Positions 1 through 15,000 are shown, counted from the stretch's first letter. The stretch: DNA of 64,000 nt from Aphelocoma coerulescens (GCF_041296385.1 NW_027183960.1:1597001-1661000); one strand, 5' to 3'. Made by a program: numbers and translations. The notes: generated by a model from the letters alone, not told the origin.

Positions 1-1200
1 AAGCAGGTTCTGATGATCAACAGGGCTCTGGGAGAGCAGGGACTCCTGTCTGTGGACAAAGAAAACAAAGACAACTTGTAAGAAGAAAACCTGGAGCTTC
101 TAGTTAGAAGAAAAAGGACTATTCAATCAAGGCAGGGCCAAAGGAGGAAACTTCCTAAAATGGAACAAGCAGCAGAAGCACAGTAGTTTTGCAGAAGAAA
201 TTCCCCTCCCAGCACTTGGCTTAAGGAAAAAGCCTGATGTTTCTATGAGAGACATGAGTTCATGTCTACTATTGGGTACCAGACATCTGAACACTTAGAC
301 TATTGGCTTTCCAGGCTCACGCTATTCAAACCGGAAAGTGAAACTACTCTAACAGTAGGGATGATTGCAAGAAATGTTTCTGTTTACACCACGACTGCCG
401 ACCATGCATCATTCTTACCTTGCACCTGTCCAAAGGCCTTCCTCCGTCTGCGCTCTGGCAACTCTCACCCAAGCTCGGGCAGGGATGGAGGCTCTTGCCA
501 CAAGTAGCCCAAGCCTGGAGATATTCCTCATCCTGATCTTCCACTGCTGACATCTAGGAATTCCCTGGAGCTGCAAACACCTGCCTTTGCTGCTCGAGGA
601 TCTTCTCTAGCATCATGCCAAACGCCTTCTCCTATGGCAGTGCTGCAGCATCCTGCAAGTCACGGACTGGAACTGGCACCTCCAGCAAAGTTGCTCCTGG
701 GAAACATCCCTCAGCCATTCCCTTACTGCAATGAGCTGGACTCCTACTCCTCTGCAATGCTCTTCCTGGACAGGTGCATCCTCAGCAATGAGACGGTTCT
801 GCTGAGAGCCGCGGCTCTGAGGGAGCAGCCAGTCCTGCCCAAAGGCCTTCCTCCGCCTCCAGTCCCGCAGCTCCCACGGAGGCACTGGGAGCCTTGGACA
901 CTCTTGCCACAAGTAGCCCAAGCGTCGAGATCTTCCTCATCCTGCTCCTCCACTGCTGACGGCAGGGAATTCCCTGGAGCTGCAAACACCTGCCTTTGCT
1001 GCTCGAGGATCGTGTCTGGCAGCTCTCTGAGCCTCTTCACCTTTGGCTGCGCCACAGCATCCTAGGAGTCATATACTGGCAACTGGCACCTCCAGTACAC
1101 TTGCTGCTCCTAGGATGCTTTTCTCTGGGAAAATCTTGCACACGACCTTGCTCCAGATTTTACTTCTAGGCCTTTTGTGGCCATCTGCATCCGCAGCCAC

Positions 1201-1995
1201 AAGCAGCTTCTGATGATCGACATGGCTCTGGGAGAGCAGGGACTCCTGTCTGTGGACAAAGAAAACAAAGACAACTTGTAAGATTAAAACCTGGAGCTTC
1301 TAGTTAGAAGAGAAAGGACTATTCAATCAAGGCAGGGCCAAGGGAGGAAACTTTCTAAAATGGAACAAGCAGCAGAAGCACAGTACTTTTGCAGAAGAAA
1401 TTCCCCTCCCAGCACTTGGCTTAAGGAAAAAGCATGATGTTTCTATGAGAGACTTGAGTTCATGTCTACTATTGGATAGCAGACATCTGAACATTTAGAC
1501 TACTGGCTTTCCAGGCTCATGCAATTCAAACCGGAATGTCAAACTATTTCAAAAGCTAGAGATGCTTCGAAGAAATGTTTCTGTACTCACCACAACTGGG
1601 GACCATGCATCATTCTTACCTTGCACCTGTCCAAAGGCCTTCCTCCGTCTCCAGTCCTGCCGCTCTCACGGAGGCACTGGGAGCCTTGGACACTCTTGCC
1701 ACAAGTAGCCCAAGCATGGACATCTTCCTCATCCTGCTCCTCCACTGCTGACGTCAGGGAATTCCCTGGAGCTCCAAACATCTGCCTTTCCAGCTAGAGG
1801 ATCATGTCTGGCAGCTCTCTGAGCCTCTTCATCTTTGGCAGCGCCACAGCATCCTAGGAGTCATATACTGGCAACTGGCACCTCCAGGACACTTGCTGCT
1901 CCTAGGATGCTTTTCTCTGGGAAAATTTTCTTGCACACGACCTTGCTGCCGATTTTACTTCTAGGCCTTTCGTGGCCATCTGCATCCTCAGCCAC
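1201..1995. repeat. Short (795-bp) satellite unit 1
   Basis: This unit lacks one of the two 408-bp halves found in the long units, so the GTAAGA-proximal half is joined directly to the unit tail. Together with the preceding 1.2-kb unit it is almost identical to the long-plus-short pair at 10019-12014. Confidence 0.9.
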
Positions 1996-4900
1996 AAGCA
2001 GGTTCTGATGATCAACAGGGCTCTGGGAGAGCAGGGACTCCTGTCTGTGGACAAAGAAAACAAAGACAACTTGTAAGAAGAAAACCTGGAGCTTCTAGTT
2101 AGAAGACAAAGGACTATTCAATCAAGGCAGGGCCAAAGCAGGAAACTTTCTAAAATGGAACAAGCAGCAGAAGCAGAGCAGTTTTGCAGAAGAAATTCCC
2201 CTCCCAGCACTTGGCTTAAGGAAAAAGCCTGATGTTTCTATGAGAGACTTGAGTTCATGTCTACTATTGGGTACCAGACATCTGAACATTTAGACTATTG
2301 GCTTTCCAGGCTCACGCTATTCAAACCGGAAAGTGAAACTACTCTAACAGTAGGGATGATTGCAAGAAATGTTTCTGTTTACACCACGACTGCCGACCAT
2401 GCATCATTCTTACCTTGCACCTGTCCAAAGGCCTTCCTCCGTCTGCGCTCTGGCAACTCTCACCCAAGCTCGGGCAGGGATGGAGGCTCTTGCCACAAGT
2501 AGCCCAAGCCTGGAGATATTCCTCATCCTGATCTTCCACTGCTGACATCTAGGAATTCCCTGGAGCTGCAAACACCTGCCTTTGCTGCTCGAGGATCTTC
2601 TCTAGCACCATGCCAAATGCCTTCTCCTATGGCAGTGCTGCAGCATCCTGCGAGCCATGGACTGGAACTGGCACCTTCAGCATAGTTGCTCCTGGGAAAC
2701 ATCCTTCAGCCATTCCCTTACTGCAATGAGCTGGACTCCTACTCCTTTGCAAGGCTCTTCCTGGATAGGTGCATCCTCAGCAATGAGACGGTTCTGCTGA
2801 GAGCCACGGCTCTGAGGGAGCAGCCAGTCCTGCCCAAAGGCCTTCCTCTGACTCCACTCCTGCAGCTCCCACGGAGGCACTGGGAGCCTTGGACACGCTT
2901 GCCACAAGTAGCCCAAGCGTGGACATCTTCCTCATCCTGCTCCGCCACTGCTGACATCAGGGAATTCCCTGGAGCTCCCAACATGTGCCTTTCCTGCTCG
3001 AGGATCGTGTCTGGCAGCTCTCTGAGCCTCTTACATTTTGGAAGCGCAACAGCATCCTAGGAGTCCTATACTGGCAACTGGCAGCTCCAGGACACTTGCT
3101 GCTCCTAGGATGCTTTTCTCTGGGAAAATCTTCTTGCACACAACCTTGCTGCAGATTTTACTTCTAGGCCTTTCGTGGCCATCTGCATCCACGGCCACAA
3201 GCAGCTTCTGATGATCGACATGGCTCTGGGAGAGCAGGGACTCCTGTCTGTGGACAAAGAAAACAAAGACAACTTGTAAGAAGAAAACCTGGAGCTTCTA
3301 GATAGAAGACAAAGGACTATTCAATCAAGGCAGGGCCAAGGGAGGAAACTTTCTAAAATGGAACAAGCAGCAGAAGCACAGTAGTTTTGCAGAAGAAATT
3401 CCCTTCCCAGCACTTGGCTTAAGGAAAAAACCTCATGTTCCTATGAGAGACTTGAGTTCATGTCTACTACTGGGTACCAGACATCTGAACATTTAGACTA
3501 TTGGCTTTCCAGGCTCACGCTATTCAAACCTGAAAGTGAAACTACTCTAACAGTAAGGATGATTGCAAGAAATGTTTCTGTTTACACCACGACTGCCGAC
3601 CATCCATCATTCTTACCTTGCACCTGTCCAAAGGCCTTCCTCCATCTGCGCTCCGGCAACTCTCACCCAGGCAAGGGCAGGGATGGAGGCTCTTGCCACA
3701 AGTAGCCCAAGCGTGGACATCTTCCTCATCCTGCTACTCCACTGCTGACGTCAGGGTATTCCCTGGAGCTGCAAAAACCTGCCTTTGCTGCTCGAGGACC
3801 TTCTCTAGCACCATGCAAAACCCCTTCTCCTATGGCAGTGCTGCAGCATCCTGCGAGCCACGGACTGGAACTGGCACCTCCAGCAAAGTTGCTCCTGGGA
3901 AACATCCCTCAGCCATTCCCTTACTGCAATGAGCTGGACTCCTACTCCTCTGCAATGCTCTTCCTGGACAGGTGCATCCTCAGCAATGAGACGGTTCTGC
4001 TGAGAGCCACGGCTCTGAGAGAGCAGCCAGTCCTGCCCAATGGTTGTCCTCCGTCACCAGTCCTGCAGCTCCCACGGAGGCACTGGGAGCCTTGGACACT
4101 CTTGCCACAAGTAGCCCAAGCGTGGACATCTTCCTCATCCTGCTCCTCCACTGCTGACGTCAGGGAATTCCCTGGTGCTCCCAACATCTGCCTTTCCTGC
4201 TCGAGGATCGTGTCTGGCAGCTCTCTGAGCCTCTTTGCCTTTGGCAGCGCCACAGCATCCTAGGAGTCATATACTGGCAACTGGCACCTCCAGGACACTT
4301 GCTGCTCCTAGGATGCTTTTCTCTGGGAAAATCTTCTTGGACACGACATTGCTCCAGTTTTTACTTCTAGGCCTTTCGTGGCCATCTGCATGCGCAGCCA
4401 CAAGCAGCTTCTGATGATCGACATGGCTCTGGGAGAGCAGGGACTCCTGTCTGTGGACAAAGAAAACAAAGACAACTTGTAAGAAGAAAACCTGGAGCTT
4501 CTAGATAGAAGACAAAGGACTATTCAATCAAGGAAGGGCCAAGGGAGGAAACTTTCTAAAATGGAACAAGCAGCAGAAGCAGAGCAGTTTTGCAGAAGAA
4601 ATTCCCCTGCCAGCACTTGGCTTAAGGAAAAAGCCTGATGTTTCTATGAGAGACTTGAGTTCATGTCTACTACTGGGTACCAGACATCTGAACATTTAGA
4701 CTATTGGCTTTCCATGCTCACGCTATTCAAACCGGAAAGTGAAACTACTCTAACAGTAGGGATGATTGCAAGAAATGTTTCTGTTTACACCACGACTGCC
4801 GACCATGCATCATTCTTACCTTGCACCTGTCCAAAGGCCTTCCTCCGTCTGCGCTCTGGCAACTCTCACCCAAGGTCGGGCAGGGATGGAGGCTCGTGCC

Positions 4901-5604
4901 ACAAGTAGCCCAAGCGCGGACATCTTCCTCATCCTGATCTTCCACTGCTGACATCTAGGAATTCCCTGGAGCTGCAAACACTTGCCTTTGCTGCTCAAGG
5001 ATCTTCTCTAGCACCATGCCAAATGCCTTCTCCTATGGCAGCGCTGCAGCATCCTGCGACTCACGGACTGGAACTGGCACCTCCAGCAAAGTTGCTCCTG
5101 GGAAACATCCCTCAGCCATTCCCTTACTGCAATGAGCTGGACTCCTACTCCTTTGCAAGGCTCTTCCTGGACAGGTGCATCCTCAGTAATGAGACGGTTC
5201 TGCTGAGAGCCATGGCTCTGAGGGAGCAGCGAGTCCTGTCCAAAGGCCTTCCTCTGACTCCACTCCTGCAGCTCCCACGGAGGCACTGGGAGCCTTGGAC
5301 ACTCTTGCCACAAGTAGCCCAAGCGTGGACATCTTCCTCATCCTGCTCCTCCACTGCTGACGTCAGGGAATTCCCTGGAGCTGCAAACACCTGCCTTTGC
5401 TGCTGGAGGATCATGTCTGGCAGCTCTCTGAGCCTCTTCATCTTTGGAAGCGCAACAGCATCCTAGGAGTCATATACTGGCAACTGGCACCTCCAGGACA
5501 CTTGCTGCTCCTAGGATGCTTTTCTCTGGGAAAATCTTCTTGCATACGACCTTGCTCCAGATTTTACTTCTAGGTCTTTCGTGGCCATGTGCATCCGCAG
5601 CCAC

Positions 5605-6399
5605 AAGCAGCTTCTGATGATCGACATGGCTCTGGGAGAGCAGGGACTCCTGTCTGTGGACAAAGAAAACAAAGACAACTAGTAAGAAGAAAACCTGGAG
5701 CTTCTAGATAGAAGAGAAAGGACTATTCAATCAAGGCAGGGCCAAAGCAGGAAACTTTCTAAAATGGAACAAGCAGCAGAAGCACAGTAGTTTTGCAGAA
5801 GAAATTCCCCTCCCAGCACTTGGCTTAAGGAAAAAGTCTGATGTTTCTATGAGAGACTTGAGTTCATGTCTACTATTGGATAGCAGACATCTGAACATTT
5901 AGACTACTGGCTTTCCAGGCTCACGCAATTCAAACCGGAATGTCAAACTATTTCAAAAGCTAGAGATGCTTGGAAGAAATGTTTCTGTACTCACCACAAC
6001 TGGGGACCATGCATCATTCTTACCTTGCACCTGTCCAAAGGCCTTCCTCCGTCTCCAGTCCTGCCGCTCTCACGGAGGCACTGGGAGCCTCGGACACTCT
6101 TGCCACAAGTAGCCCAAGCGGGGACATCTTCCTCATCCTGCTCCTCCACTGCTGACGTCAGGGAATTCCCTGGAGCTCCCAACATCTGCCTTTCCAGCTG
6201 GAGGATCATGTCTGGCAGCTCTCTGAGCCTCTTCAACTTTGGCAGCGCCACAGCATCCTAGGAGTCATATACTGGCAACTGGCACCTCCAGGACACTTGC
6301 TGCTCCTAGGATGCTTTTCTCTGGGAAAATCTTCTTGCATACAACCTTGCTCCAGTTTTTACTTCTAGGCCTTTCGTGGCCATCTGCATTCTCAGCCAC
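5605..6399. repeat. Short (795-bp) satellite unit 2
   Basis: It has the same deletion structure and exactly the same length as the other two short units. This points to one ancestral deletion, or one unequal exchange between the two halves, followed by spread rather than three independent events. Confidence 0.9.
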
Positions 6400-9300
6400 A
6401 AGCAGGTTCTGATGATCAACAGGGCTCTGGGAGAGCAGGGACTCCTGTCTGTGGACAAAGAAAACAAAGACAACTTGTAAGATTAAAACCTGGAGCTTCT
6501 AGTTAGAAGAGAAAGGACTATTCAATCAAGGCAGGGCCAAGGGAGGAAACTTTCTAAAATGGAACAAGCAGCAGAAGCACAGTAGATTTGCAGAAGAAAT
6601 TCCCCTCCCAGCACTTGGCTTAAGGAAAAAACCTCATGTTTCTATGAGAGACTTGAGTTCATGTCTACTATAGGGTAGCAGACATCTGAACATTTAGACT
6701 ATCGGCTTTCCAGGCTCACGCTATTCAAACCGGAAAGTGAAACTACTCTAAAAGCTAGAGGCGATTGCAAGAAATGTTTCTGCTCGCACCACGACTGCCG
6801 ACCATGCATCATTCTTACCTTGCACCTGTCCAAAGGCCTTCCTCCGTCTGCGCTCTGGCAACTCTCACCCAAGCTCGGGCAGGGATGGAGGCTCTTGCCA
6901 CAAGTAGCCCAAGCCTGGAGATATTCCTCATCCTGATCTTCCACTGCTGACATCTAGGAATTCCCTGGAGCTGCAAACACCTGCCTTTGCTGCTCGAGGA
7001 TCTTCTCTAGCACCATGCCAAATGCCTTCTCCTATGGCAGTGCTGCAGCATCCTGCGAGCCATGGACTGGAACTGGCACCTTCAGCATAGTTGCTCCTGG
7101 GAAACATCCTTCAGCCATTCCCTTACTGCAATGAGCTGGACTCCTACACCTTTGCAAGGCTCTTCCTGGATAGGTGCATCCTCAGCAATGAGACGGTTCT
7201 GCTGAGAGCCACGGCTCTGAGGGAGTAGCCAGTCCTGCCCAAAGGCCTTCCTCCGTCCTGCAGTCCTCCAGTCCTGCAGCTCCCACGGAGGCACTGGGAG
7301 CCTTGGACACTCTTGCCACAAGTAGCCCAAGCGTCGAGATCTTCCTCATCCTGCTCCTCCACTGCTGACATCAGGGAATTCCCTGGAGCTCCCAACATCT
7401 GCCTTTCCTGCTCGAGGATCGTGTCTGGCAGCTCTCTGAGCCTCTTACACTTTGGAAGCGCAACAGCATCCTAGGAGTCATATACTGGCAACTGGCACCT
7501 CCAGGACACTTGCTGCTCCTAGGATGCTTTTCTCTGGGAAAATCTTCTTGCACACAACCTTGCTGCAGATTTTACTTCTAGGCCTTTTGTGGCCATCTGC
7601 ATCCGCAGCCACAAGCAGCTTCTGATGATCGACATGGCTCTGGGAGAGCAGGGACTCCTGTCTGTGGACAAAGAAAACAAAGACAACTTGTAAGAAGAAA
7701 ACCTGGAGCTTCTAGTTAGAAGAGAAAGGACTATTCAATCAAGGCAGAGCCAAGGGAGGAAACTTTCTAAAATGGAACAAGCAGCAGAAGCACAGCAGTA
7801 TTGCAGAAGAAATTCCCCTCCCAGCACTTGGCTTAAGGAAAACGCCTGATGTTTCTATGAGAGACTTGAGTTCATGTCTACTATTGGGTACCAGACATCT
7901 GAATATTTGGACTATTGGCTTTCCAGGCTCACGCTATTCAAACCGGAAAGTGAAACTACTCTAACAGTAGGGATGATTGCAAGAAATGTTTCTGCTCGCA
8001 CCACGACTGCCGACCATGCATCATTCTTACCTTGCACCTGTCCAAAGGCCTTCCTCCGTCTGCGCTCCGGCAACTCTCACCCAGGCAAGGGCAAGGATGG
8101 AGGCCCTTGCCACAAGTAGCCCAAGCGTGGACATCTTCCTCATCCTGCTACTCCACTGCTGACGTCAGGGTATTCCCTGGAGCTGCAAACACCTGCCTTT
8201 GCTGCTCGAGGACCTTCTCTAGCACCATGCCAAACCCCTTCTCCTATGGCAGTGCTGCAGCATCCTGCGAGCCATGGACTGGAACTGGCACCTTCAGCAT
8301 AGTTGCTCCTGGGAAACATCATTCAGCCATTCCCTTACTGCAATGAGCTGGACTCCTACTCCTCTGCAAGGCTCTTCCTGGACAGGTGCATCCTCAGCAA
8401 TGAGACGGTTCTGCTGAGAGCCATGGCTCTGAGGGAGCAGCCAGTCCTGTCAAAAGGCCTTCCTCTGACTCCACTCCTGCAGCTCCCACGGAGGCACTGG
8501 GAGCCTTGGACACTCTTGCCACAAGTAGCCCAAGCGTGGACATCTTCCTCATCCTGCTCCTCCACTGCTGACGTCAGGGAATTCCCTGGAGCTCCTAAAA
8601 TCTGCCTTTCCTGCTCGAGGATCGTGTCTGGCAGCTCTCTGAGCCTCTTCGCCTTTGGCAGCGCCACAGCATCCTGAGAGTCATATACTGGAAACTGGCA
8701 GCTACAGGACACTTGCTGCTCCTAGGATGCTTTTCTCTGGGAAAATCTTCTTGGACACGACATTGCTCCAGTTTTTACTTCTAGGCCTTTCGTGGCCATC
8801 TGCATCCGCAGCCACAAGCAGCTTCTGATGATCGACATGGCTCTGGGAAAACAGGGACTCCTGTCTGTGGACAAAGAAAACAAAGACAACTTGTAAGAAG
8901 AAAACCTGGAGCTTCTAGATAGAAGACAAAGGACTATTCAATCAAGGCAGGGCCAAGGGAGGAAACTTTCTAAAATGGAACAAGCAGCAGAAGCACAGTA
9001 GTTTTGCAGAAGAAATTCCCTTCCCAGCACTTGGCTTAAGGAAAAAACCTCATGTTTCTATGAGAGACTTGAGTTCATGTCTACTACTGGGTACCAGACA
9101 TCTGAACATTTAGACTATTGGCTTTCCAGGCTCACGCTATTCAAACCGGAAAGTGAAACTACTCTAACAGTAAGGATGATTGCAAGAAATGTTTCTGTTT
9201 ACACCACGACTGCCGACCATGCATCATTCTTACCTTCCACCTGTCCAAAAGCCTTCCTCCATCTGCGCTCCGGCAACTCTCACCCAGGCAAGGGCAGGGA

Positions 9301-11219
9301 TGGAGGCTCTTGCCACAAGTAGCCCAAGCGTAGACATCTTCCTCATCCTGCTACTCCACTGCTGACGTCAGGGTATTCCCTGGAGCTGCAAACACCTGCC
9401 TTTGCTGCTCGAGGATCTTCTCTAGCATCATGCAAAACCCCTTCTCCTATGGCAGTGCTGCAGCATCCTGCGAGCCACGGACTGGAACTGGCACCTCCAG
9501 CAAAGTTGCTCCTGGGAAACATCCCTCAGCCATTCCCTTACTGCAATGAGCTGGACTCCTACTCCTCTGCAATGCTCTTCCTGGACAGGTGCATCCTCAG
9601 CAATGAGACGGTTCTGCTGAGAGCCACAGCTCTGAGGGAGCAGCCAGTCCTGCCCAATGGTTGCCCTCTGTCACCAGTCCTGCAGCTCCCACGGAGGCAC
9701 TGGGAGCCTTGGACACTCTTGCCACAAGTAGCCCAAGCGTGGACATCTTCCTCATCCTGCTCCTCCACTGCTGACGTCAGGGAATTCCCTGGTGCTCCAA
9801 ACATCTGCCTTTCCAGCTGGAGGATCATGTCTGGCAGCTCTCTGAGCCTCTTCACCTCTGGTAGCGCCACAGCATCCTAGGAGTCATATACTGGCAACTG
9901 GCACCTCCAGGACACTTGCTGCTCCTAGGATGCTTTTCTCTGGGAAAATCTTCTTGCACACGACATTGCTGCCGATTTTACTTCTAGGCCTTTCGTGGCC
10001 ATCTGCATCCGCAGCCACAAGCAGCTTCTGATGATCAACAGGGCTCTGGGAGAGCAGGGACTCCTGTCTGTGGACAAAGAAAACAAAGACAACTTGTAAG
10101 AAGAAAACCTGGAGCTTCTAGATAGAAGAGAAAGGACTATTCAATCAAGGCAGGGCCAAAGCAGGAAACTTTCTAAAATGGAACAAGCAGCAGAAGCAGA
10201 GCAGTTTTGCAGAAGAAATTCCCCTCCCAGCACTTGGCTTAAGGAAAAAGCCTGATGTTTCTATGAGAGACTTGAGTTCATGTCTACTATTGGGTTCCAG
10301 ACATCTGAACATTTAGACTATTGGCTTTCCAGGCTCACACTATTCAAACCGGAAAGTGAAACTACTCTAAAAGCTAGAGGCGATTGCAAGAAATGTTTCT
10401 GCTCACACCACGACTGCCGACCATGCATCATTCTTACCTTGCACCTGTCCAAAGGCCTTCCTCCGTCTGCGCTCTGGCAACTCTCACCCAAGCTCGGGCA
10501 GGGATGGAGGCTCTTGCCACAAGTAGCCCAAGCCTGGAGATATTCCTCATCCTGATCTTCCACTGCTGACATCTAGGAATTCCCTGGAGCTGCAAACACT
10601 TGCCTTTGCTGCTCGAGGATCTTCTCTAGCATCATGCCAAACGCCTTCTCCTATGGCAGTGCTGCAGCATCCTGCAAGTCACGGACTGGAACTGGCACCT
10701 CCAGCAAAGTTGCTCCTGGGAAACATCCCTCAGCCATTCCCTTACTGCAATGAGCTGGACTCCTACTCCTCTGCAATGCTCTTCCTGGACAGGTGCATCC
10801 TCAGCAATGAGACGGTTCTGCTGAGAGCCGCGGCTCTGAGGGAGCAGCCAGTCCTGCCCAAAGGCCTTCCTCCGCCTCCAGTCCCGCAGCTCCCACGGAG
10901 GCACTGGGAGCCTTGGACACTCTTGCCACAAGTAGCCCAAGCGTCGAGATCTTCCTCATCCTGCTCCTCCACTGCTGACGGCAGGGAATTCCCTGGAGCT
11001 GCAAACACCTGCCTTTGCTGCTCGAGGATCGTGTCTGGCAGCTCTCTGAGCCTCTTCACCTTTGGCTGCGCCACAGCATCCTTGGAGTCATATACTGGCA
11101 ACTGGCACCTCCAGTACACTTGCTGCTCCTAGGATGCTTTTCTCTGGGAAAATCTTGCACACGACCTTGCTCCAGATTTTACTTCTAGGCCTTTTGTGGC
11201 CATCTGCATCCGCAGCCAC

Positions 11220-12014
11220 AAGCAGCTTCTGATGATCGACATGGCTCTGGGAGAGCAGGGACTCCTGTCTGTGGACAAAGAAAACAAAGACAACTTGTAA
11301 GATTAAAACCTGGAGCTTCTAGTTAGAAGAGAAAGGACTATTCAATCAAGGCAGGGCCAAGGGAGGAAACTTTCTAAAATGGAACAAGCAGCAGAAGCAC
11401 AGTACTTTTGCAGAAGAAATTCCCCTCCCAGCACTTGGCTTAAGGAAAAAGCCTGATGTTTCTATGAGAGACTTGAGTTCATGTCTACTATTGGATAGCA
11501 GACATCTGAACATTTAGACTACTGGCTTTCCAGGCTCACGCAATTCAAACCGGAATGTCAAACGGTTTCAAAAGCTAGAGATGCTTCGAAGAAATGTTTC
11601 TGTACTCACCACAACTGGGGACCATGCATCATTCTTACCTTGCACCTGTCCAAAGGCCTTCCTCCGTCTCCAGTCCTGCCGCTCTCACGGAGGCACTGGG
11701 AGCCTTGGACACTCTTGCCACAAGTAGCCCAAGCGTGGACATCTTCCTCATCCTGCTCCTCCACTGCTGACGTCAGGGAATTCCCTGGAGCTCCAAACAT
11801 CTGCCTTTCCAGCTAGAGGATCATGTCTGGCAGCTCTCTGAGCCTCTTCACCTTTGGCAGCGCCACAGCATCCTAGGAGTCATATACTGGCAACTGGCAC
11901 CTCCAGGACACTTGCTGCTCCTAGGATGCTTTTCTTTGGGAAAATCTTCTTGCATACAAACTTGCTCCAGTTTTTACTTCTAGGCCTTTCGTGGCCATCT
12001 GCATCCTCAGCCAC
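11220..12014. repeat. Short (795-bp) satellite unit 3
   Basis: It is nearly identical to short unit 1 and is preceded by a long unit nearly identical to the one preceding unit 1, forming a repeated block of about 2 kb at an offset of about 10.02 kb. Confidence 0.9.
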
Positions 12015-15000
12015 AAGCAGGTTCTGATGATCAACAGGGCTCTGGGAGAGCAGGGACCCCTGTCTGTGGACAAAGAAAACAAAGACAACTTGTAAGAAGA
12101 AAACCTGGAGCTTCTAATTAGAAGACAAAGGACTATTCAATCAAGGCAGGGCCAAGGGAGGAAACTTTCTAAAATGGAACAAGCAGCAGAAGCAGAGCAG
12201 TTTTGCAGAAGAAATTCCCCTCCCAGCACTTGGCTTAAGGAAAAAGCCTGATGTTTCTATGACAGAAATGAGTTCATGTCTACTATTGGGTACCAGACAT
12301 CTGAACATTTAGACTATTGGCTTTCCAGGCTCACGCTATTCAAACCTGAAAGTGAAACTACTCTAAAAGCTAGAGGCAATTGCAAGAAATGTTTCTGCTC
12401 GCACCACGACTGCCGACCATGCATCATTCTTACCTTGCACCTGTCCAAAGGCCTTCCTCCGTCTGCGCTCTGGCAACTCTCACCCAAGCTCAGGCAGGGA
12501 TGGAGGATCTTGCCACAAGTAGCCCAAGCCTGGAGATATTCCTCATCCTGCTCCTCCACTGCTGACGGCAGGTAATTCCCTGGAGCTGCAAACACCTGCC
12601 TTTGCTACTCGATTATCTTCTCTAGCACCATGCCAAACCCCGTCTCCTATGGCAGCGCTGCAGCATCCTGCGAGCCACGGACTGGAACTGGCACCTCCAG
12701 CAAAGTTGCTCCTGGGAAACATCCCTCAGCCATTCCCTTACTGCAATGAGCTGGACTCCTACTCCTCTGCAATGCTCTTCCTGGACAGGTGCATCCTCAG
12801 CAATGAGACGGTTCTGCTGAGAGCCATGGCTCTGAGGGAGCAGCCAGTCCTGCCCAATGGTTGTCCTCCGTCACCAGTCCTGCAGCTCCCACGGAGGCAC
12901 TGGGAGCCTTGGACACTCTTGCCACAAGTAGCCCAAGCGTGGACATCTTCCTCATCCTGCTCCGCCACTGCTGACATCAGGGAATTCCCTGGAGCTGCAA
13001 CCATCTGCCTTTTCTGCTGCAGGATCGTGTCTGGCAGCTCTCTGAGCCTCTTCATCTTTGGCAGCGCCACAGCATCCTAGGAGTCATATACTGGCAACTG
13101 GCACCTCCAGGACACTTGCTGCTCCTAGGATGCTTTTCTCTGGGAAAATCTTCTTGCATACAAACTTGCTGCAGATTTTACTTCTAGGCCTTTCGTGGCC
13201 ATCTGCATCCTCAGCCACAAGCAGGTTCTGATGATCGACATGGCTCTGGGAGAGCAGGGACCCCGGTCTGTGGACAAAGAAAACAAAGACAACTTGTAAG
13301 AAGAAAACCTGGAGCTTCTAGTTAGAAGAGAAAGGACTATTCAATCAAGGCAGGGCCAAAGGAGGAAACTTTCTAAAATGGAACAAGCAGCAGAAGCACA
13401 GTACTTTTGCAGAAGAAATTCCCCTCCCAGCACTTGGCTTAAGGAAAAAGCCTGATGTTTCTATGAGAGACATGAGTTCATGTCTACTATTGGGTACCAG
13501 ACATCTGAACATTTAGACTATCGGCTTTCCAGGCTCACGCTATTCAAACCGGAAAGTGAAACTACTCTAACAGTAGGGATGATTGCAAGAAATGTTTCTG
13601 TTTACACCACGACTGCCGACCATGCATCATTCTTACCTTGCACCTGTCCAAAGGCCTTCCTCCGTCTGCGCTCTGGCAACTCTCACCCAAGCTCGGGCAG
13701 GGATGGAGGCTCTTGCCACAAGTAGCCCAAGCCTGGAGATATTCCTCATCCTGATCTTCCACTGCCGACATCTAGGAATTCCCTGGAGCTGCAAACACCT
13801 GCCTTTGCTGCTCGAGGATCTTCTCTAGCACCATGCCAAATGCCTTCTCCTATGGCAGTGCTGCAGCATCCTGCAAGCCATGGACTGGAACTGGCACCGT
13901 CAGCATAGTTGCTCCTGGGAAACATCCTTCAGCCATTCCCTTACTGCAATGAGCTGGACTCCTACTCCTTTGCAAGGCTCTTCCTGGATAGGTGCATCCT
14001 CAGCAATGAGACGGTTCTGCTGAGAGCCACGGCTCTGAGGGAGCAGCCAGTCCTGCCCAAAGGCCTTCCTCCGTCTCCACTCCTGCAGCTCCCACGGAGG
14101 CACTGGGAGCCTTGGACACTCTTGCCACAAGTAGCCCAAGCGTGGACATCTTCCTCATCCTGCTCCTCCACTGCTGACATCAGGGAATTCCCTGGAGCTC
14201 CCAACATCTGCCTTTCCTGCTCGAGGATCGTGTCTGGCAGCTCTCTGAGCCTCTTACACTTTGGAAGCGCAACAGCATCCTAGGAGTCATATACTGGCAA
14301 CTGGCACCTCCAGGACACTTGCTGCTCCTAGGATGCTTTTCTCTGGGAAAATCTTCTTGCACACAACCTTGCTGCAGATTTTACTTCTAGGCCTTTTGTG
14401 GCCATCTGCATCCGCAGCCACAAGCAGCTTCTGATGATCGACATGGCTCTGGGAGAGCAGGGACCCCTGTCTGTGGACAAAGAAAACAAAGACAACTTGT
14501 AAGATTAAAACCTGGAGCTTCTAATTAGAAGACAAAGGACTATTCAATCAAGGCAGGGCCAAAGCAGGAAACTTTCTAAAATGGAACAAGCAGCAGAAGC
14601 ACAGTCGTTTTGCAGAAGAAATTCCCCTCCCAGCACTTGGCTTAAGGAAAAAGCCTGATGTTTCTATGAGAGACATGAGTTCATGTCTACTATTGGGTAC
14701 CAGACATCTGAACATTTAGACTATTGGCTTTCCAGGCTCACGCTATTCAAACCGGAAAGTGAAACTATTCTAAAAGCGAGAGATGCTTGGAAGAAATGTT
14801 TCTGCTCACACCACGACTGCTGACCATGCATCATTCTTACCTTGCACCTGTCCAAAGGCCTTCCTCCGTCTCCACTCCTGCAGCTCTCACCCAGGCAAGG
14901 GCAGAGATGGAGGCGCTTGCCACAAGTAGCCCAAGCGTGGACATCTTCCTCATCCTGCTACTCCACTGCTGACGGCAGGGAATTCCCTGGAGCTGCAAAC

